From assembly GCF_016908015.1 (NCBI RefSeq), contig NZ_JAFBDB010000001.1:372001-436000 (forward strand): a stretch of DNA of 64,000 bases, read 5' to 3'. Below, piece after piece: positions 28,547 through 38,144 of this stretch (position 1 is its first letter; each line of letters opens with the position of its first letter). Source of the DNA: Clostridium pascui. Its GTDB lineage: Bacteria; Bacillota; Clostridia; Clostridiales; Clostridiaceae. The translations under genes and the position numbers were made by a program. The notes under the pieces are model-generated. The model was not told the origin of the DNA and did not search any database. It saw only the letters and a program-made list of their open reading frames with translations.

Positions 28547-29497
28547 ATGGATTTATTGGGAGAAGAAATAAATAAAAAAATACCTTATGATACTTATATA
28601 GCATTAGGAAGTTTTGATGGTTTACATTTAGGACATAGGGCGTTAGTACAAAAGGCCATAGAAGTGGCAAATAAAAATAAAGGCAAAAGTATGATATATA
28701 CATTTAAAAATCATCCTTTGTCTATTATAAATAAAGAGATAATGCCTAAGTTACTAATGGATAATGATATGAAAATAAGGGTTTTAGATCATATAGGAGT
28801 AGATTATTTAAGCTTAATAAATTTCAGCAGAGAGTTTATGGAAATTTCTCCTGAGGATTTTATTTCTAATATAGTTGAAAATTATAATGCAAAGGGTATT
28901 ATAGTGGGATTTAACTATAGATTTGGATATAAGAACTTAGGAGATATAACTCTTCTTAAGAAATTAAGTGTTAAATATAATTTTAAGCTTTATGTGATAA
29001 ATCCCATAAAACAAAATAATGAATTAATATCTAGTTCACGAATACGAAATATAATATCGGAACAAGGAGATATTAAAAAAGCTAATTCCATGCTGTATGT
29101 ACCATTTTCCATAGAGGGTAAAGTAGTAAGAGGAAGGCAAATTGGAAGAGAAATTGGCTTTCCAACTATAAATTTGGATTATAATAAAGATTATGTTATA
29201 CCTAAGGGTGGAGTATATTCTACTATTGTAAAATACAAGGATAAGTTTTATAAAGGGGTAACCAATATAGGGTATAACCCAACTGTTGAGAACCACAAAC
29301 TTAGCATAGAAACTCATATATTAGGTTTTAATAATAATATATATGATGAAACCATTAGAGTCTATTTTACAGGAAGAATAAGAGATGAAAAGAAATTTGA
29401 TTCTCTAGAAGAATTAGCTTGTAGGATAGAAAAAGATAAAGGATACGTAGAAAAGCAAAATTTACAATTAATTTCAAAAAACAATTTACTTTTATAA
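28547..29497 (+). CDS. ribF: Bifunctional riboflavin kinase / FAD synthetase
   Basis: Phosphorylates riboflavin to FMN and adenylates FMN to FAD. N-terminal nucleotidyltransferase domain (GSFDGLHLGHRALV; SSSRIRNIISEGD-like SSSRIRNIISEQGD) and C-terminal kinase domain (GRQIGREIGFPTINL, GVTNIGYNPT). 316 residues. The cofactors feed flavoenzymes such as the ene-reductase at 50-52 kb. RBS GAGGTAATA before ATG. Confidence 0.97.
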   Translation: MDLLGEEINKKIPYDTYIALGSFDGLHLGHRALVQKAIEVANKNKGKSMIYTFKNHPLSIINKEIMPKLLMDNDMKIRVLDHIGVDYLSLINFSREFMEISPEDFISNIVENYNAKGIIVGFNYRFGYKNLGDITLLKKLSVKYNFKLYVINPIKQNNELISSSRIRNIISEQGDIKKANSMLYVPFSIEGKVVRGRQIGREIGFPTINLDYNKDYVIPKGGVYSTIVKYKDKFYKGVTNIGYNPTVENHKLSIETHILGFNNNIYDETIRVYFTGRIRDEKKFDSLEELACRIEKDKGYVEKQNLQLISKNNLLL

Positions 29498-29513
29498 GCT
29501 TATTTGATATACT
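29485..29513 (+). promoter_or_regulatory. Predicted rpsO promoter
   Basis: TTTACT (29485-29490) inside the end of ribF, 17-base spacer, TATACT (29508-29513) preceded by TGA. Start expected near 29520. Confidence 0.6.
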
Positions 29514-29519
29514 TATTCA

Positions 29520-29590
29520 AGTGAACCTTACTCTATGATTACTGGATTGCCGTCGGTATTCTTGGAGAAAGGGGATTTAACAATTGGAGG
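29520..29590 (+). ncRNA. Candidate S15 (rpsO) mRNA leader
   Basis: The ~80-base leader contains a GC-richer block (29530-29567): CTC at 29531 can pair with GAG at 29565, and ACTGG ATTG CC with GTCGG-like sequence forms an inner hairpin. A structured leader that S15 binds to repress its own synthesis is known in several bacterial groups with different folds. Identification here rests on position and a recalled clostridial sequence pattern. Confidence 0.45.
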
Positions 29591-29599
29591 TGTATTTTA

Positions 29600-29863
29600 A
29601 TGGAAAAGGCAAGAAAAGAAGAATTATTAACTAAACACGCAAGACATGAGGGAGATACTGGTTCACCAGAAGTGCAGATAGCACTTTTAACTGAAAGAAT
29701 CAATCACTTAAATGCTCACTTAAAGCTTCACAAGAAGGATCATCATTCAAGAAGAGGTCTTCTAATGATGGTTGGTAAGAGAAGAGGACTTTTAAATTAC
29801 TTAGAAAAGAAAGATATTGAAAGATATCGTGCTATTATTAAAGAATTAGGATTAAGAAAATAA
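29600..29863 (+). CDS. rpsO: 30S ribosomal protein S15
   Basis: 87-residue 16S-binding protein. Contains [27 protein letters not shown] and [22 protein letters not shown]. Starts after TTGGAGGTG. Between ribF and pnp, the conserved order in most bacteria. Confidence 0.98.
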   Translation: MEKARKEELLTKHARHEGDTGSPEVQIALLTERINHLNAHLKLHKKDHHSRRGLLMMVGKRRGLLNYLEKKDIERYRAIIKELGLRK

Positions 29864-29871
29864 TATCACTA

Positions 29872-29897
29872 AGAGCGGCTCAGCCGCTCTATTATTT
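29872..29897 (+). terminator. Intrinsic terminator after rpsO
   Basis: Eight-pair GC-rich stem AGAGCGGC / GCCGCTCT with a TCA loop, followed by ATTATTTT. The imperfect T tract may allow partial readthrough to pnp. Confidence 0.8.
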
Positions 29898-29976
29898 TGA
29901 ATTAAGTAATTAAATTTGTATAAAAAATACCAAAAAACACGATAATAATAGTGTAAATATCGAAGGGAGGTAAATT

Positions 29977-32103
29977 ATGAATCATATGCTTGAAACTACT
30001 TTAGCCGGAAGAAAACTTAAAGTAGAGTTTGGGAAAGTAGGAATGCTTTCTGATTGTGCTATACTTGTAAGTTATGGTGAAACAGTAGTACTTGTAAACG
30101 CAAATGCATCTAAAGAACCTAGAGCGGGAATTGACTTCTTTCCGTTAAGTGTAGAATATGAAGAAAGACTTTATGCAGTAGGTAAAATACCAGGAGGTTT
30201 TATAAAAAGAGAGGGTAGACCTTCGGAGGATGCTATACTAACTGCTAGAGCTATAGACAGACCTTTAAGACCACTATTCCCTAAGGGATATAGAAATGAT
30301 GTACAAATAGTATGTACGGTTGTATCAGTTGAACAAGATAACTCACCTAATATATTGGCAATGAATGGTGCTTCTTTAGCCTTATGCCTATCTTCAATTC
30401 CTTTTACTACACCAGTTGGAACAGTTTCTGTAGGGTTAGTTGACGGAAAATTTGTACTAAATCCAATTCAAAGTGAAAGAGAAAAGAGCATTTTAAATTT
30501 AACTGTTTGTGCTACTAAAGAAAGAGTTACCATGATAGAAGCAGGTGCAGATGAAGTTGATGAAGAAACTATGTACAATGCTATTATGTTTGGTTTCGAA
30601 GAATGTAAAAAAATAGTAGCTTTTCAGGAAGAAGCTATGCAGAAGTTTGGAAAGGAAAAAATTGAACCTGTCTTACATAAGGTAGATGAAAACTTAGAAC
30701 AGGAAGTTAGAGACTATGCTTTCCAAATGGTAAAAGATGCAATGTATATAACAGATAAAGATCAAAGAAATGCTGCTATAGATGAAGTGCGCAGCAAGGT
30801 TTCAGAACAATTTGGAGAAAAGTATCCTGAAAATGGTGCTGATATAGCTGATGTAGTATATAAACTTCAAAAACAAATTGTTAGAACTATGATTTTAAAA
30901 GAAGGAAGAAGACCAGATGGAAGAGGATTCAGTCAAGTAAGACCTATAAGTTGTGAAGTAGGACTTTTTCCAAGAACTCATGGTACAGGTTTATTTACAA
31001 GAGGACTTACTCAAGTTATGACTGCAGCTACCATTGGACCATTAGGTGATGTTCAAATATTAGATGGAATTGGTGAAGCAGAATCTAAAAGATATATGCA
31101 TCATTATAATTTCCCATCTTATAGTGTTGGAGAAGTTAAACCTCTTAGAGGACCAGGTAGAAGAGAAATTGGTCACGGTGCTTTAGCTGAAAAAGCATTA
31201 GAACCTCTTATTCCATCTGAAGAAGATTTCCCATATGCTGTTAGATTAGTTTCTGAAGTATTAAGTTCTAATGGATCTACTTCTCAGGCAAGTGTATGTG
31301 CTAGTACTTTAGCATTATTAGATGCAGGAGTACCAATTAAAAGACCAGCAGCAGGTATTGCTATGGGACTTGTAACTAGCGACGATTTATCAGAAGAAGA
31401 AGTATTAACTGATATACAAGGTATTGAAGACTTCTTTGGAGATATGGACTTTAAAGTAGCAGGAACAGAAAAGGGAATAACTGCTATACAAGTAGATACT
31501 AAAATCAAGGGACTATCTAATGAATGTATAAGAAAGTCTATAGAGGATGCAAAAACAGCGCGTTTATTTATCCTAGGAAAGATGAACGAATGTATAGCTG
31601 AGCCAAGAAAAGAAATGTCTCCTTATGCTCCAAGAGTATATACTATGACTATCGATCCAGAAAAGATAAGAGATGTTATAGGAGCAGGCGGTAAAACTAT
31701 AAACAAAATAATAGCAGAAACAGGAGTAAAGATTGACATTAAGGAAGATGGAAAGATATACATCTTATCTGATGACAGCGTAGGAGCTAATAAAGCTCTT
31801 AAGATAATAAATGATTTAACAAAAGTTGTGGAAGTAGGCGAAATATATTTAGGTAAGGTAACAAGAACAACTAATTTTGGAGCCTTTGTTGAGATTCTTC
31901 CAGGAAAAGAAGGATTAGTGCATATATCTAAATTAGACTTCACAAGAGTTAATAAAGTAGAAGATATAGTTTCAGTAGGCGATGAGATACTGGTAAAAGT
32001 AACAGAGATAGATGATCAAGGAAGAGTAAATCTTTCAAGAAAAGATGCTATGAAACCTGAAGCAGATGAAGGACAACAACCAGAAAAAACAATTGATAAA
32101 TAA
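29977..32103 (+). CDS. pnp: Polyribonucleotide nucleotidyltransferase (PNPase)
   Basis: Phosphorolytic 3'-5' exoribonuclease of the RNA degradosome; works with RNase Y encoded at 41.5 kb. 708 residues: two RNase PH domains ([42 protein letters not shown] ... [11 protein letters not shown]), a linker helix, the KH motif [12 protein letters not shown] and a C-terminal S1 domain ([26 protein letters not shown]). GGGAGG 8 bases before the ATG. Confidence 0.98.
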   Translation: MNHMLETTLAGRKLKVEFGKVGMLSDCAILVSYGETVVLVNANASKEPRAGIDFFPLSVEYEERLYAVGKIPGGFIKREGRPSEDAILTARAIDRPLRPLFPKGYRNDVQIVCTVVSVEQDNSPNILAMNGASLALCLSSIPFTTPVGTVSVGLVDGKFVLNPIQSEREKSILNLTVCATKERVTMIEAGADEVDEETMYNAIMFGFEECKKIVAFQEEAMQKFGKEKIEPVLHKVDENLEQEVRDYAFQMVKDAMYITDKDQRNAAIDEVRSKVSEQFGEKYPENGADIADVVYKLQKQIVRTMILKEGRRPDGRGFSQVRPISCEVGLFPRTHGTGLFTRGLTQVMTAATIGPLGDVQILDGIGEAESKRYMHHYNFPSYSVGEVKPLRGPGRREIGHGALAEKALEPLIPSEEDFPYAVRLVSEVLSSNGSTSQASVCASTLALLDAGVPIKRPAAGIAMGLVTSDDLSEEEVLTDIQGIEDFFGDMDFKVAGTEKGITAIQVDTKIKGLSNECIRKSIEDAKTARLFILGKMNECIAEPRKEMSPYAPRVYTMTIDPEKIRDVIGAGGKTINKIIAETGVKIDIKEDGKIYILSDDSVGANKALKIINDLTKVVEVGEIYLGKVTRTTNFGAFVEILPGKEGLVHISKLDFTRVNKVEDIVSVGDEILVKVTEIDDQGRVNLSRKDAMKPEADEGQQPEKTIDK

Positions 32104-32109
32104 AAAATA

Positions 32110-32136
32110 GAAGGGCTTTGTGCCTTTTTATTTTTT
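32110..32136 (+). terminator. Weak terminator after pnp
   Basis: A short interrupted stem (AAGG with CCTT plus inner pairs around GCTTTGT) followed by TTTTTATTTTTT. The T tract is good but the stem is weak. Confidence 0.45.
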
Positions 32137-32165
32137 ATAATTTATAGAATTGTGGGAGGCTAACA

Positions 32166-33467
32166 ATGTATAATTTAGTTACGCTTAGTAATGGGTTAAA
32201 GATTGCATTAGAAAAGATAGATTATGTAAATTCTGTTAGTGTAGGACTATGGGTAAAAAATGGGTCAAGAAATGAAAACACTTATAATAATGGTATTTCA
32301 CATTTTATAGAACATATGTTTTTTAAGGGTACATATAATAGAAATGCTAAACAAATAGCTGAATCTATAGAAGATGTAGGTGGTCAAATTAATGCTTTCA
32401 CTGGAAAGGAAAGTACTTGCTATTATATTAAAATATTAGATAGCCATATTGAATTGGCTCTAGATGTTATATCAGATATGCTTTTTAATAGCAAGTTTGA
32501 CAAAGAAGATATAGAAAAGGAAAAAGGCGTTATAATAGAAGAAATAAATATGAATGAAGACTCGCCAGAGGATGTACTTATGGATCTTCATAGTAAAGCT
32601 ATTTGGGGAGAAGAAGCAATTGCTCTTCCTATTTTAGGATCTATAGAGACAGTTTCATCATTTAATAAAGAACAAATATTAGAATATATTAATGCTCGTT
32701 ATGTTCCTGAAAATTGTGTTCTTTCTATTGCAGGTAAGTTTGACATAGATAAAATAGAAAGTTTAGTAGAAAAATATTTTGGTAATTGGAAGTACAACGA
32801 AAATGAAGCTATAAATCACAATAAACCTAACATTCTGCATAATCATTTATTCCAAGAAAAAAAAATCGAACAATTACACTTAAGTTTAGGGCTTAATGGA
32901 ATAGAAATGGGACATGAGGATGCTTATGCTCTTATATTGTTAAATAATATTTTAGGTGGGGGAGCATCTTCTATTTTATTTCAAAAGATAAGGGAAGAAA
33001 AAGGAAGATGTTATTCTATATATTCTTACTTAAGTTCTTTTAGTAATACAGGAATAATATCAATTTATACCGGATTAAATCCTAAGTATTCTTTAGAAGT
33101 AGTAGAGCTTATTAAAGAAGAAGTACTCAAATTTTCTAAAAGCACTATTTCAAAGGAAAGACTTATAAAGGGCAAGGAACAAATGAAGGGTAATTACATT
33201 TTAGGATTGGAAAGTACTAGCAGCAGAATGTTTAATAATGGAAAATCCACATTGTTTTTAAATAAAATAAATAAACCTGAAGATATAATTAAGAAAATAG
33301 ATTCTATAAACATGGAAAAGATACAAAGAGTAATGGAGTATACCTTTAAAAATGGTATATTAAATTCTGCTTATGTAGGAGATAAATTGGATTTAGATGG
33401 GATTAAATCATTATTAGAAGAGGATATAACCTTATTTAAAAGTGACAATAATGATATAATTGTGTAG
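32166..33467 (+). CDS. M16 family zinc protease (PepR/MPP-like)
   Basis: 433-residue single-chain relative of the mitochondrial processing peptidase beta subunit. The inverted zinc motif HFIEHMFF (HxxEH, about residues 46-50) and the downstream glutamate region EIEEIN-like IIEEINMNEDSP are intact; the R/Y pair region GGGASSILFQKIREEKG is in the second half. It follows pnp as in Bacillus (mlpA/ymxG). Substrates in Firmicutes are poorly known. Confidence 0.92.
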   Translation: MYNLVTLSNGLKIALEKIDYVNSVSVGLWVKNGSRNENTYNNGISHFIEHMFFKGTYNRNAKQIAESIEDVGGQINAFTGKESTCYYIKILDSHIELALDVISDMLFNSKFDKEDIEKEKGVIIEEINMNEDSPEDVLMDLHSKAIWGEEAIALPILGSIETVSSFNKEQILEYINARYVPENCVLSIAGKFDIDKIESLVEKYFGNWKYNENEAINHNKPNILHNHLFQEKKIEQLHLSLGLNGIEMGHEDAYALILLNNILGGGASSILFQKIREEKGRCYSIYSYLSSFSNTGIISIYTGLNPKYSLEVVELIKEEVLKFSKSTISKERLIKGKEQMKGNYILGLESTSSRMFNNGKSTLFLNKINKPEDIIKKIDSINMEKIQRVMEYTFKNGILNSAYVGDKLDLDGIKSLLEEDITLFKSDNNDIIV

Positions 33468-33489
33468 TATTTACTATTGAAGTAATAAT

Positions 33490-33531
33490 TCCTTAATATA
33501 TTTCATATTATTTTATGAAATATATTAAGGA
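33490..33531 (+). promoter_or_regulatory. Long hairpin covering the ylmC ribosome binding site
   Basis: An uninterrupted 18-bp stem (33490-33507 with 33514-33531) and 6-base loop. The 3' arm ends in TTAAGGA and so contains the first half of the AAGGAGGG (33527-33534) that serves the ATG at 33543. It could be a translational switch or, less well, a terminator, since no T tract follows. Confidence 0.65.
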
Positions 33532-33542
33532 GGGCTTATAGT

Positions 33543-33818
33543 ATGGATGATGATATGAAGCTATATAGTCAAATAGAAAGATATGAAATAATAAATATTA
33601 ATGATGGAGATAAATATAGCTATTTATCTAATAATGATGTAGTAATTGATGAGAATGGAAATTTTAAATTGCTTATTTTAAACGATGTTAAAACCAAATT
33701 TAGCTTATTTGGCAAAAGTGAGTTTATAGAAGTACCTTGGGAAAATGTAAAAAAGATAGGATCAAGGACTATAATACTAGATGTGGATGAAAAAACCTTA
33801 AAAAAGACACGTGTATAA
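33543..33818 (+). CDS. ylmC: YlmC/YmxH family PRC-barrel protein
   Basis: 91-residue small protein of the YlmC/YmxH sporulation-associated family, a PRC-barrel-like fold. Recognisable as LYSQIERYEIININDGDKY and VPWENVKKIGSRTIILDV. Found in spore-forming Firmicutes next to dapG or peptidase genes; molecular role unknown. The ATG at 33543 is 8 bases after an AAGGAGGG that is partly inside a hairpin. Confidence 0.85.
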   Translation: MDDDMKLYSQIERYEIININDGDKYSYLSNNDVVIDENGNFKLLILNDVKTKFSLFGKSEFIEVPWENVKKIGSRTIILDVDEKTLKKTRV

Positions 33819-33832
33819 TTGGAGGTATGTAG

Positions 33833-35041
33833 ATGAAAATAGTTGTGCAAAAGTTTGGGGGAACATCTGTTTCAACTAAAGAAAGAAGAGAAATGGTAAT
33901 AGAAAAAATATGTGAAGCAAAAAAGGAAGGCTTTTTTCCTGTAGTGGTAGTTTCAGCTATGGGAAGAAAGGGAGAGCCCTATGCTACAGATACACTTCTT
34001 TCGTTAGTAAGTGATAAACTAAAAGATGAAAATAAACTTTGTATAGATTTGCTTATGGGGTGCGGTGAAATTATAAGTACTGTTGTTATGACAGATGACT
34101 TATTAAATCATAAGGAAAAAGCTATTCCATTAACAGGAGGACAGGCTGGTATTTTAACAGATGATAATTATGGGAATGCCAATGTATTAAATGTAAATCC
34201 TGAAAATATATTAGAGGTTTTAAAGGAAGGTAACATTCCTGTAGTAGCAGGTTTCCAAGGTATAAGTAAAAAGGGGTATATTACGACTTTAGGTAGAGGT
34301 GGAAGTGATGTAACTGCAGCATTACTTGGAGTAGCTCTTAATGCTGAACAAGTAGAGATTTATACTGATGTTGATGGTATAATGACAGCAGATCCTAGGA
34401 TAGTTTCAGATGCCTCTTTGATTAAAGAAATAAGTTATAATGAAGTATTCCAATTTGCAGATCAAGGAGCTAAGGTTATACATCCTAGGGCAGTAGAAGT
34501 TGCTATGAAGTCCAATATCCCTCTGGTAATTAAAAATACTTTAAGTACCTCAAAGGGAACTACTATAAATAACAATGGAGATTTAAAGGTAGATAATATT
34601 ATAACTGGTATTACTCATATGAGTGATAGAACTCAAGTGAGAGTTAGCTTAAAAGAAAATAATGAAAACGAAAACTACTATGAACTTTTAAATGTACTAG
34701 CACAGAATGGAATAAGTATAGATTTAATTAATGTGTTCCCAGAGGAAAGTGTCTTTACCATAGATGGAAAAGATATAAGTAAATTTGACCATATAATGAA
34801 AAATCTAAATCTTTTATATACCTATACAGAAAATTGCAGCAAGATTGCTATTATAGGAAGTCGTATGAGAGGAATTCCAGGAGTAATGGCTAAAATTCTA
34901 AACTATCTGAATAAGGAAAATATAAAAATATTACAAACAGCAGATTCTCATACAACTATTTGGTGCTTAGTAGAAAGTGAATATACCAAAAAAGCTATAA
35001 ATGCTCTGCATAAAGGATTTAAACTAGGAGAAATAAAATAA
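33833..35041 (+). CDS. dapG: Aspartate kinase
   Basis: First step of the aspartate family pathway (lysine, threonine, methionine, and dipicolinate for spores). 402 residues: kinase domain with KFGGTSVS at the N-terminus, GRGGSDVTAALLGVALNAE, and DVDGIMTADPRIV; then two ACT domains (TGITHMSDRTQVRVSL; IAIIGSRMRGIPGVMAKIL) for feedback control. Between the ylmC gene and tepA, matching the Bacillus dapG context. Which amino acid inhibits it cannot be read from sequence. Confidence 0.94.
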   Translation: MKIVVQKFGGTSVSTKERREMVIEKICEAKKEGFFPVVVVSAMGRKGEPYATDTLLSLVSDKLKDENKLCIDLLMGCGEIISTVVMTDDLLNHKEKAIPLTGGQAGILTDDNYGNANVLNVNPENILEVLKEGNIPVVAGFQGISKKGYITTLGRGGSDVTAALLGVALNAEQVEIYTDVDGIMTADPRIVSDASLIKEISYNEVFQFADQGAKVIHPRAVEVAMKSNIPLVIKNTLSTSKGTTINNNGDLKVDNIITGITHMSDRTQVRVSLKENNENENYYELLNVLAQNGISIDLINVFPEESVFTIDGKDISKFDHIMKNLNLLYTYTENCSKIAIIGSRMRGIPGVMAKILNYLNKENIKILQTADSHTTIWCLVESEYTKKAINALHKGFKLGEIK

Positions 35042-35101
35042 ATTTTATAGTATAATCTTTCCCCGTATGCACAAAATAATTTGTGTTAGGAGGGGAACAA
35101 A

Positions 35102-35797
35102 ATGATTAGTGAAAAAGACCAAAGAGAAGATATAAGAAATGAAGAGTTAGAAAATATAAGGGAATTAGGTGTAACAAATATTCCTGTAAAAGACGATAAA
35201 ATATACGTATTGCCTATAATAGGACAGATAGAGGGGCATAATATGGTTCCTCCTCAAAGTAAAGCTACTAAATACGAACATGTTATTCCTCAATTGGTTA
35301 ATATAGAAATGAACAGCAATGTTGAAGGAATACTTGTAGTACTAAATACTGTAGGTGGTGATGTAGAGGCTGGGCTTGCTATTTCAGAAATGATAAACAG
35401 TTTAAGTAAACCTACAGTATCACTTGTAATAGGAGGAGGGCACTCTATTGGAGTTCCACTTGCGACATCTTCGGATTATTCATTTATTTCTCCTACAGCA
35501 ACTATGATAATTCATCCTATAAGAATGAATGGATTAGTAATAGGCGTTCCTCAAACCTTTGAATATTTCAAAAAAATGCAGGAAAGAATAAATGATTTCA
35601 TAGTAAGAACTTCTAAGATAGAAAAGGATACGCTGCAAGAATTATTAACTAAAACAGATAATTTATTAAATGATATGGGTACTATACTTATTGGTAAAGA
35701 AGCGGTAAAATCGGGACTTATAGATGAAGTTGGGGGAATAAAGGAAGCTATAGATAAACTTAAAACATTAATAAATGAAAAGAAGTCAACACCATAG
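35102..35797 (+). CDS. tepA: ClpP-like serine protease TepA
   Basis: 231-residue ClpP/crotonase-fold protease related to Bacillus TepA (translocation-enhancing protein YmfB), proposed to degrade signal peptides or, in Bacillus, spore SASPs. The nucleophile region is GGGHSIGVPLATSSDY, with HPIRMNG in place of the ClpP histidine loop. AGGAGGGG before the ATG. Precedes ftsK/spoIIIE as in Bacillus. Confidence 0.9.
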   Translation: MISEKDQREDIRNEELENIRELGVTNIPVKDDKIYVLPIIGQIEGHNMVPPQSKATKYEHVIPQLVNIEMNSNVEGILVVLNTVGGDVEAGLAISEMINSLSKPTVSLVIGGGHSIGVPLATSSDYSFISPTATMIIHPIRMNGLVIGVPQTFEYFKKMQERINDFIVRTSKIEKDTLQELLTKTDNLLNDMGTILIGKEAVKSGLIDEVGGIKEAIDKLKTLINEKKSTP

Positions 35798-35820
35798 GAT
35801 TTTCCTATGGTTAATTTTTG
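35791..35820 (+). terminator. Intrinsic terminator overlapping the tepA stop
   Basis: Nine-pair stem ACCATAGGA / TCCTATGGT with a TTT loop, followed by TAATTTTT. The TAG stop codon of tepA is inside the 5' arm. Confidence 0.8.
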
Positions 35821-35881
35821 TATAGACAAGCTTCTTTATAATAATTAAAATAGGTTATAGGAATATAGGGAGGTGAATTAT

Positions 35882-38134
35882 TTGGCAAGAAAAAAAACTA
35901 AAAGAAAAACTAAAGATAATAAAGACAATAAAGATATTAAGGGTATAATTTCTATTACTATTGGAATATTGATGATAATAAGTGTGTTTTCTCCAGGGGA
36001 ATCTGGTGCGATAGGAAGATTCATAAAAAACGTCCTTATTTTCATATTTGGATTGGGTGCATTTGTTTTTCCCTTTTTAATAGTTTTTACAGGGATTTGT
36101 TTAATAATTAGAAGGGGAAAAATAAATTTTAATAGTAAGTTCTATGGCATAGTTCTTTTTATATCAAATACTCTTTTACTAATACATATGGCATCTATTG
36201 ATAAACCTGCTTTAGAAAACGGAATAATTTCTAGTATGCAAAGATTATATTATTCTAATTCTATAATGCATGGTGGAGTACTTTGTCATATAATTGATAT
36301 ACCTTTATATAATTTATTTGGTAAGCTTGGAAGTATTGTAATATTTGTTGCTATATACATTATATCTTTTATAATGGTAAGCCAAGTATCTTTATATAAT
36401 GTAATAGAGGAATTAAGAAGTAAAAAGAGAGAACAAAAGAGTGTAAAGAAGCTGATAGAAGAAAAACCTGAAGAATTAGTAGCTTACGATAGCGACGAGG
36501 AAGTTGAGAAAAAAGAAAATAAACTGAAAGTTATAAGCCTATTTAAAAGTTCCACTATAGAAGGTGATAAAGATGAAAGTTCACAAGAAAATCTGGTGGA
36601 AAAAGAAAGACAAATAAATATTAAATTTAGCAGTGAAAATAATACTAAGGCTGTGGATGAAGATATACATAAGCAATTAGAAAATGAAATGAATAGAGAA
36701 GATGATTTTAAAGAGGACTATGAATATTCTTATCCTCAATTAAATCTTTTAAATGCTAATATAGCTTCTAAGTTAAATAAGGAAGATAAAAAAGAACTTA
36801 TAGATAATGCTAACAAACTTGAAGAAACCTTATCTAGTTTTGGAGTAGAAGCTAAAGTAATACAAGTAACCAAAGGACCATCTGTTACAAGATTTGAGCT
36901 TCAACCAAGTTCTGGAGTAAAGGTAAGTAAAATAGTAAATCTTTCTGATGATATAGCACTTAGTTTAGCGGCTTCAGGAGTGAGAATAGAAGCCCCTATA
37001 CCAGGTAAGTCTGCTGTAGGTATAGAAGTGCCTAATAGAGAACTAACTTCTGTTTATCTTAGGGAAGTGTTAGAATCTGATGAATATAAAAATTTCAATA
37101 AAAATTTAGCATTTGCACTTGGAAAAGATATAGGTGGGAATTGTGTAGTTACAGACTTAGCTAAAATGCCACATTTACTTATAGCAGGAGCTACAGGTTC
37201 GGGTAAAAGTGTATGTATAAATACACTTATAATGAGCTTGCTTTTTAAATATTCACCTGAAAATGTAAAGTTGCTTATGATAGATCCTAAGGTGGTAGAA
37301 CTTAGTATATATAATGGGATTCCCCATCTTTTAATACCTGTAGTTACAGAACCTAAAAAGGCCGCGGGAGCTCTTAATTGGGCAGTTAATGAGATGACAA
37401 GAAGATATAAAATATTTGCAGAAAATAATGTAAGAAATATAGAAAGCTATAATGACTTATATGAAAAAGGGAAAATAGATAAAAAGTTACCATTGATAGT
37501 TATGATAATAGATGAATTAGCTGACTTAATGATGGTATGCCCAAATGATATAGAAGACTATATAGGACGTCTTGCACAAATGGCAAGAGCAGCGGGTATG
37601 CATCTTGTTATAGCAACTCAAAGACCCTCTGTAGATGTAATTACTGGAGTCATTAAAGCCAATATACCATCTAGAATATCTTTTGCAGTTTCCAGTCAGA
37701 TAGATTCGAGAACAATACTAGATATGGCGGGTGCAGAAAAACTTTTAGGAAAAGGTGATATGCTTTTTTATCCTACAGGTGAATCAAAGCCCCTTAGAAT
37801 ACAAGGTGCATTTATTTCAGAGGAGGAAGTAGAAAAGGTAGTAGAATTTATAAAAAATGCTCAAGAAGAAGTAGAATATGAAAATAGTATTATAGAAGAA
37901 ATAAATACAGTTACAAAGGTAAATGAAGATGATAAGGATGAATTATTAGATGAAGCAATGAGAATAGTAATAGAAACTAGTCAAGCTTCAACATCTCTTT
38001 TGCAAAGAAGGCTTAGAATAGGTTATAATAGAGCAGCTAGAATAATAGAACAATTAGAAGAAAGAGGAATTATTTCCGGCAGAGATGGAAGTAAGCCAAG
38101 GCAAATACTAGTAGATAAAGATAATATGGAGTAG
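35882..38134 (+). CDS. ftsK: DNA translocase FtsK/SpoIIIE
   Basis: Hexameric motor that pumps chromosome ends through the division or sporulation septum. TTG at 35882, 8 bases after GGGAGG, gives MARKKTKRKT; a GTG at 35873 overlaps the site. 750 residues: four to five N-terminal transmembrane helices (about 20-170), a charged linker, the motor with Walker A GATGSGKSVCIN (about 436), IDELADLMM, and the DNA-reading gamma winged helix (SLLQRRLRIGYNRAARIIEQLEERG split across helices) that recognises KOPS/SRS. Confidence 0.97.
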   Translation: MARKKTKRKTKDNKDNKDIKGIISITIGILMIISVFSPGESGAIGRFIKNVLIFIFGLGAFVFPFLIVFTGICLIIRRGKINFNSKFYGIVLFISNTLLLIHMASIDKPALENGIISSMQRLYYSNSIMHGGVLCHIIDIPLYNLFGKLGSIVIFVAIYIISFIMVSQVSLYNVIEELRSKKREQKSVKKLIEEKPEELVAYDSDEEVEKKENKLKVISLFKSSTIEGDKDESSQENLVEKERQINIKFSSENNTKAVDEDIHKQLENEMNREDDFKEDYEYSYPQLNLLNANIASKLNKEDKKELIDNANKLEETLSSFGVEAKVIQVTKGPSVTRFELQPSSGVKVSKIVNLSDDIALSLAASGVRIEAPIPGKSAVGIEVPNRELTSVYLREVLESDEYKNFNKNLAFALGKDIGGNCVVTDLAKMPHLLIAGATGSGKSVCINTLIMSLLFKYSPENVKLLMIDPKVVELSIYNGIPHLLIPVVTEPKKAAGALNWAVNEMTRRYKIFAENNVRNIESYNDLYEKGKIDKKLPLIVMIIDELADLMMVCPNDIEDYIGRLAQMARAAGMHLVIATQRPSVDVITGVIKANIPSRISFAVSSQIDSRTILDMAGAEKLLGKGDMLFYPTGESKPLRIQGAFISEEEVEKVVEFIKNAQEEVEYENSIIEEINTVTKVNEDDKDELLDEAMRIVIETSQASTSLLQRRLRIGYNRAARIIEQLEERGIISGRDGSKPRQILVDKDNME

Positions 38135-38144
38135 GAGGACAATT

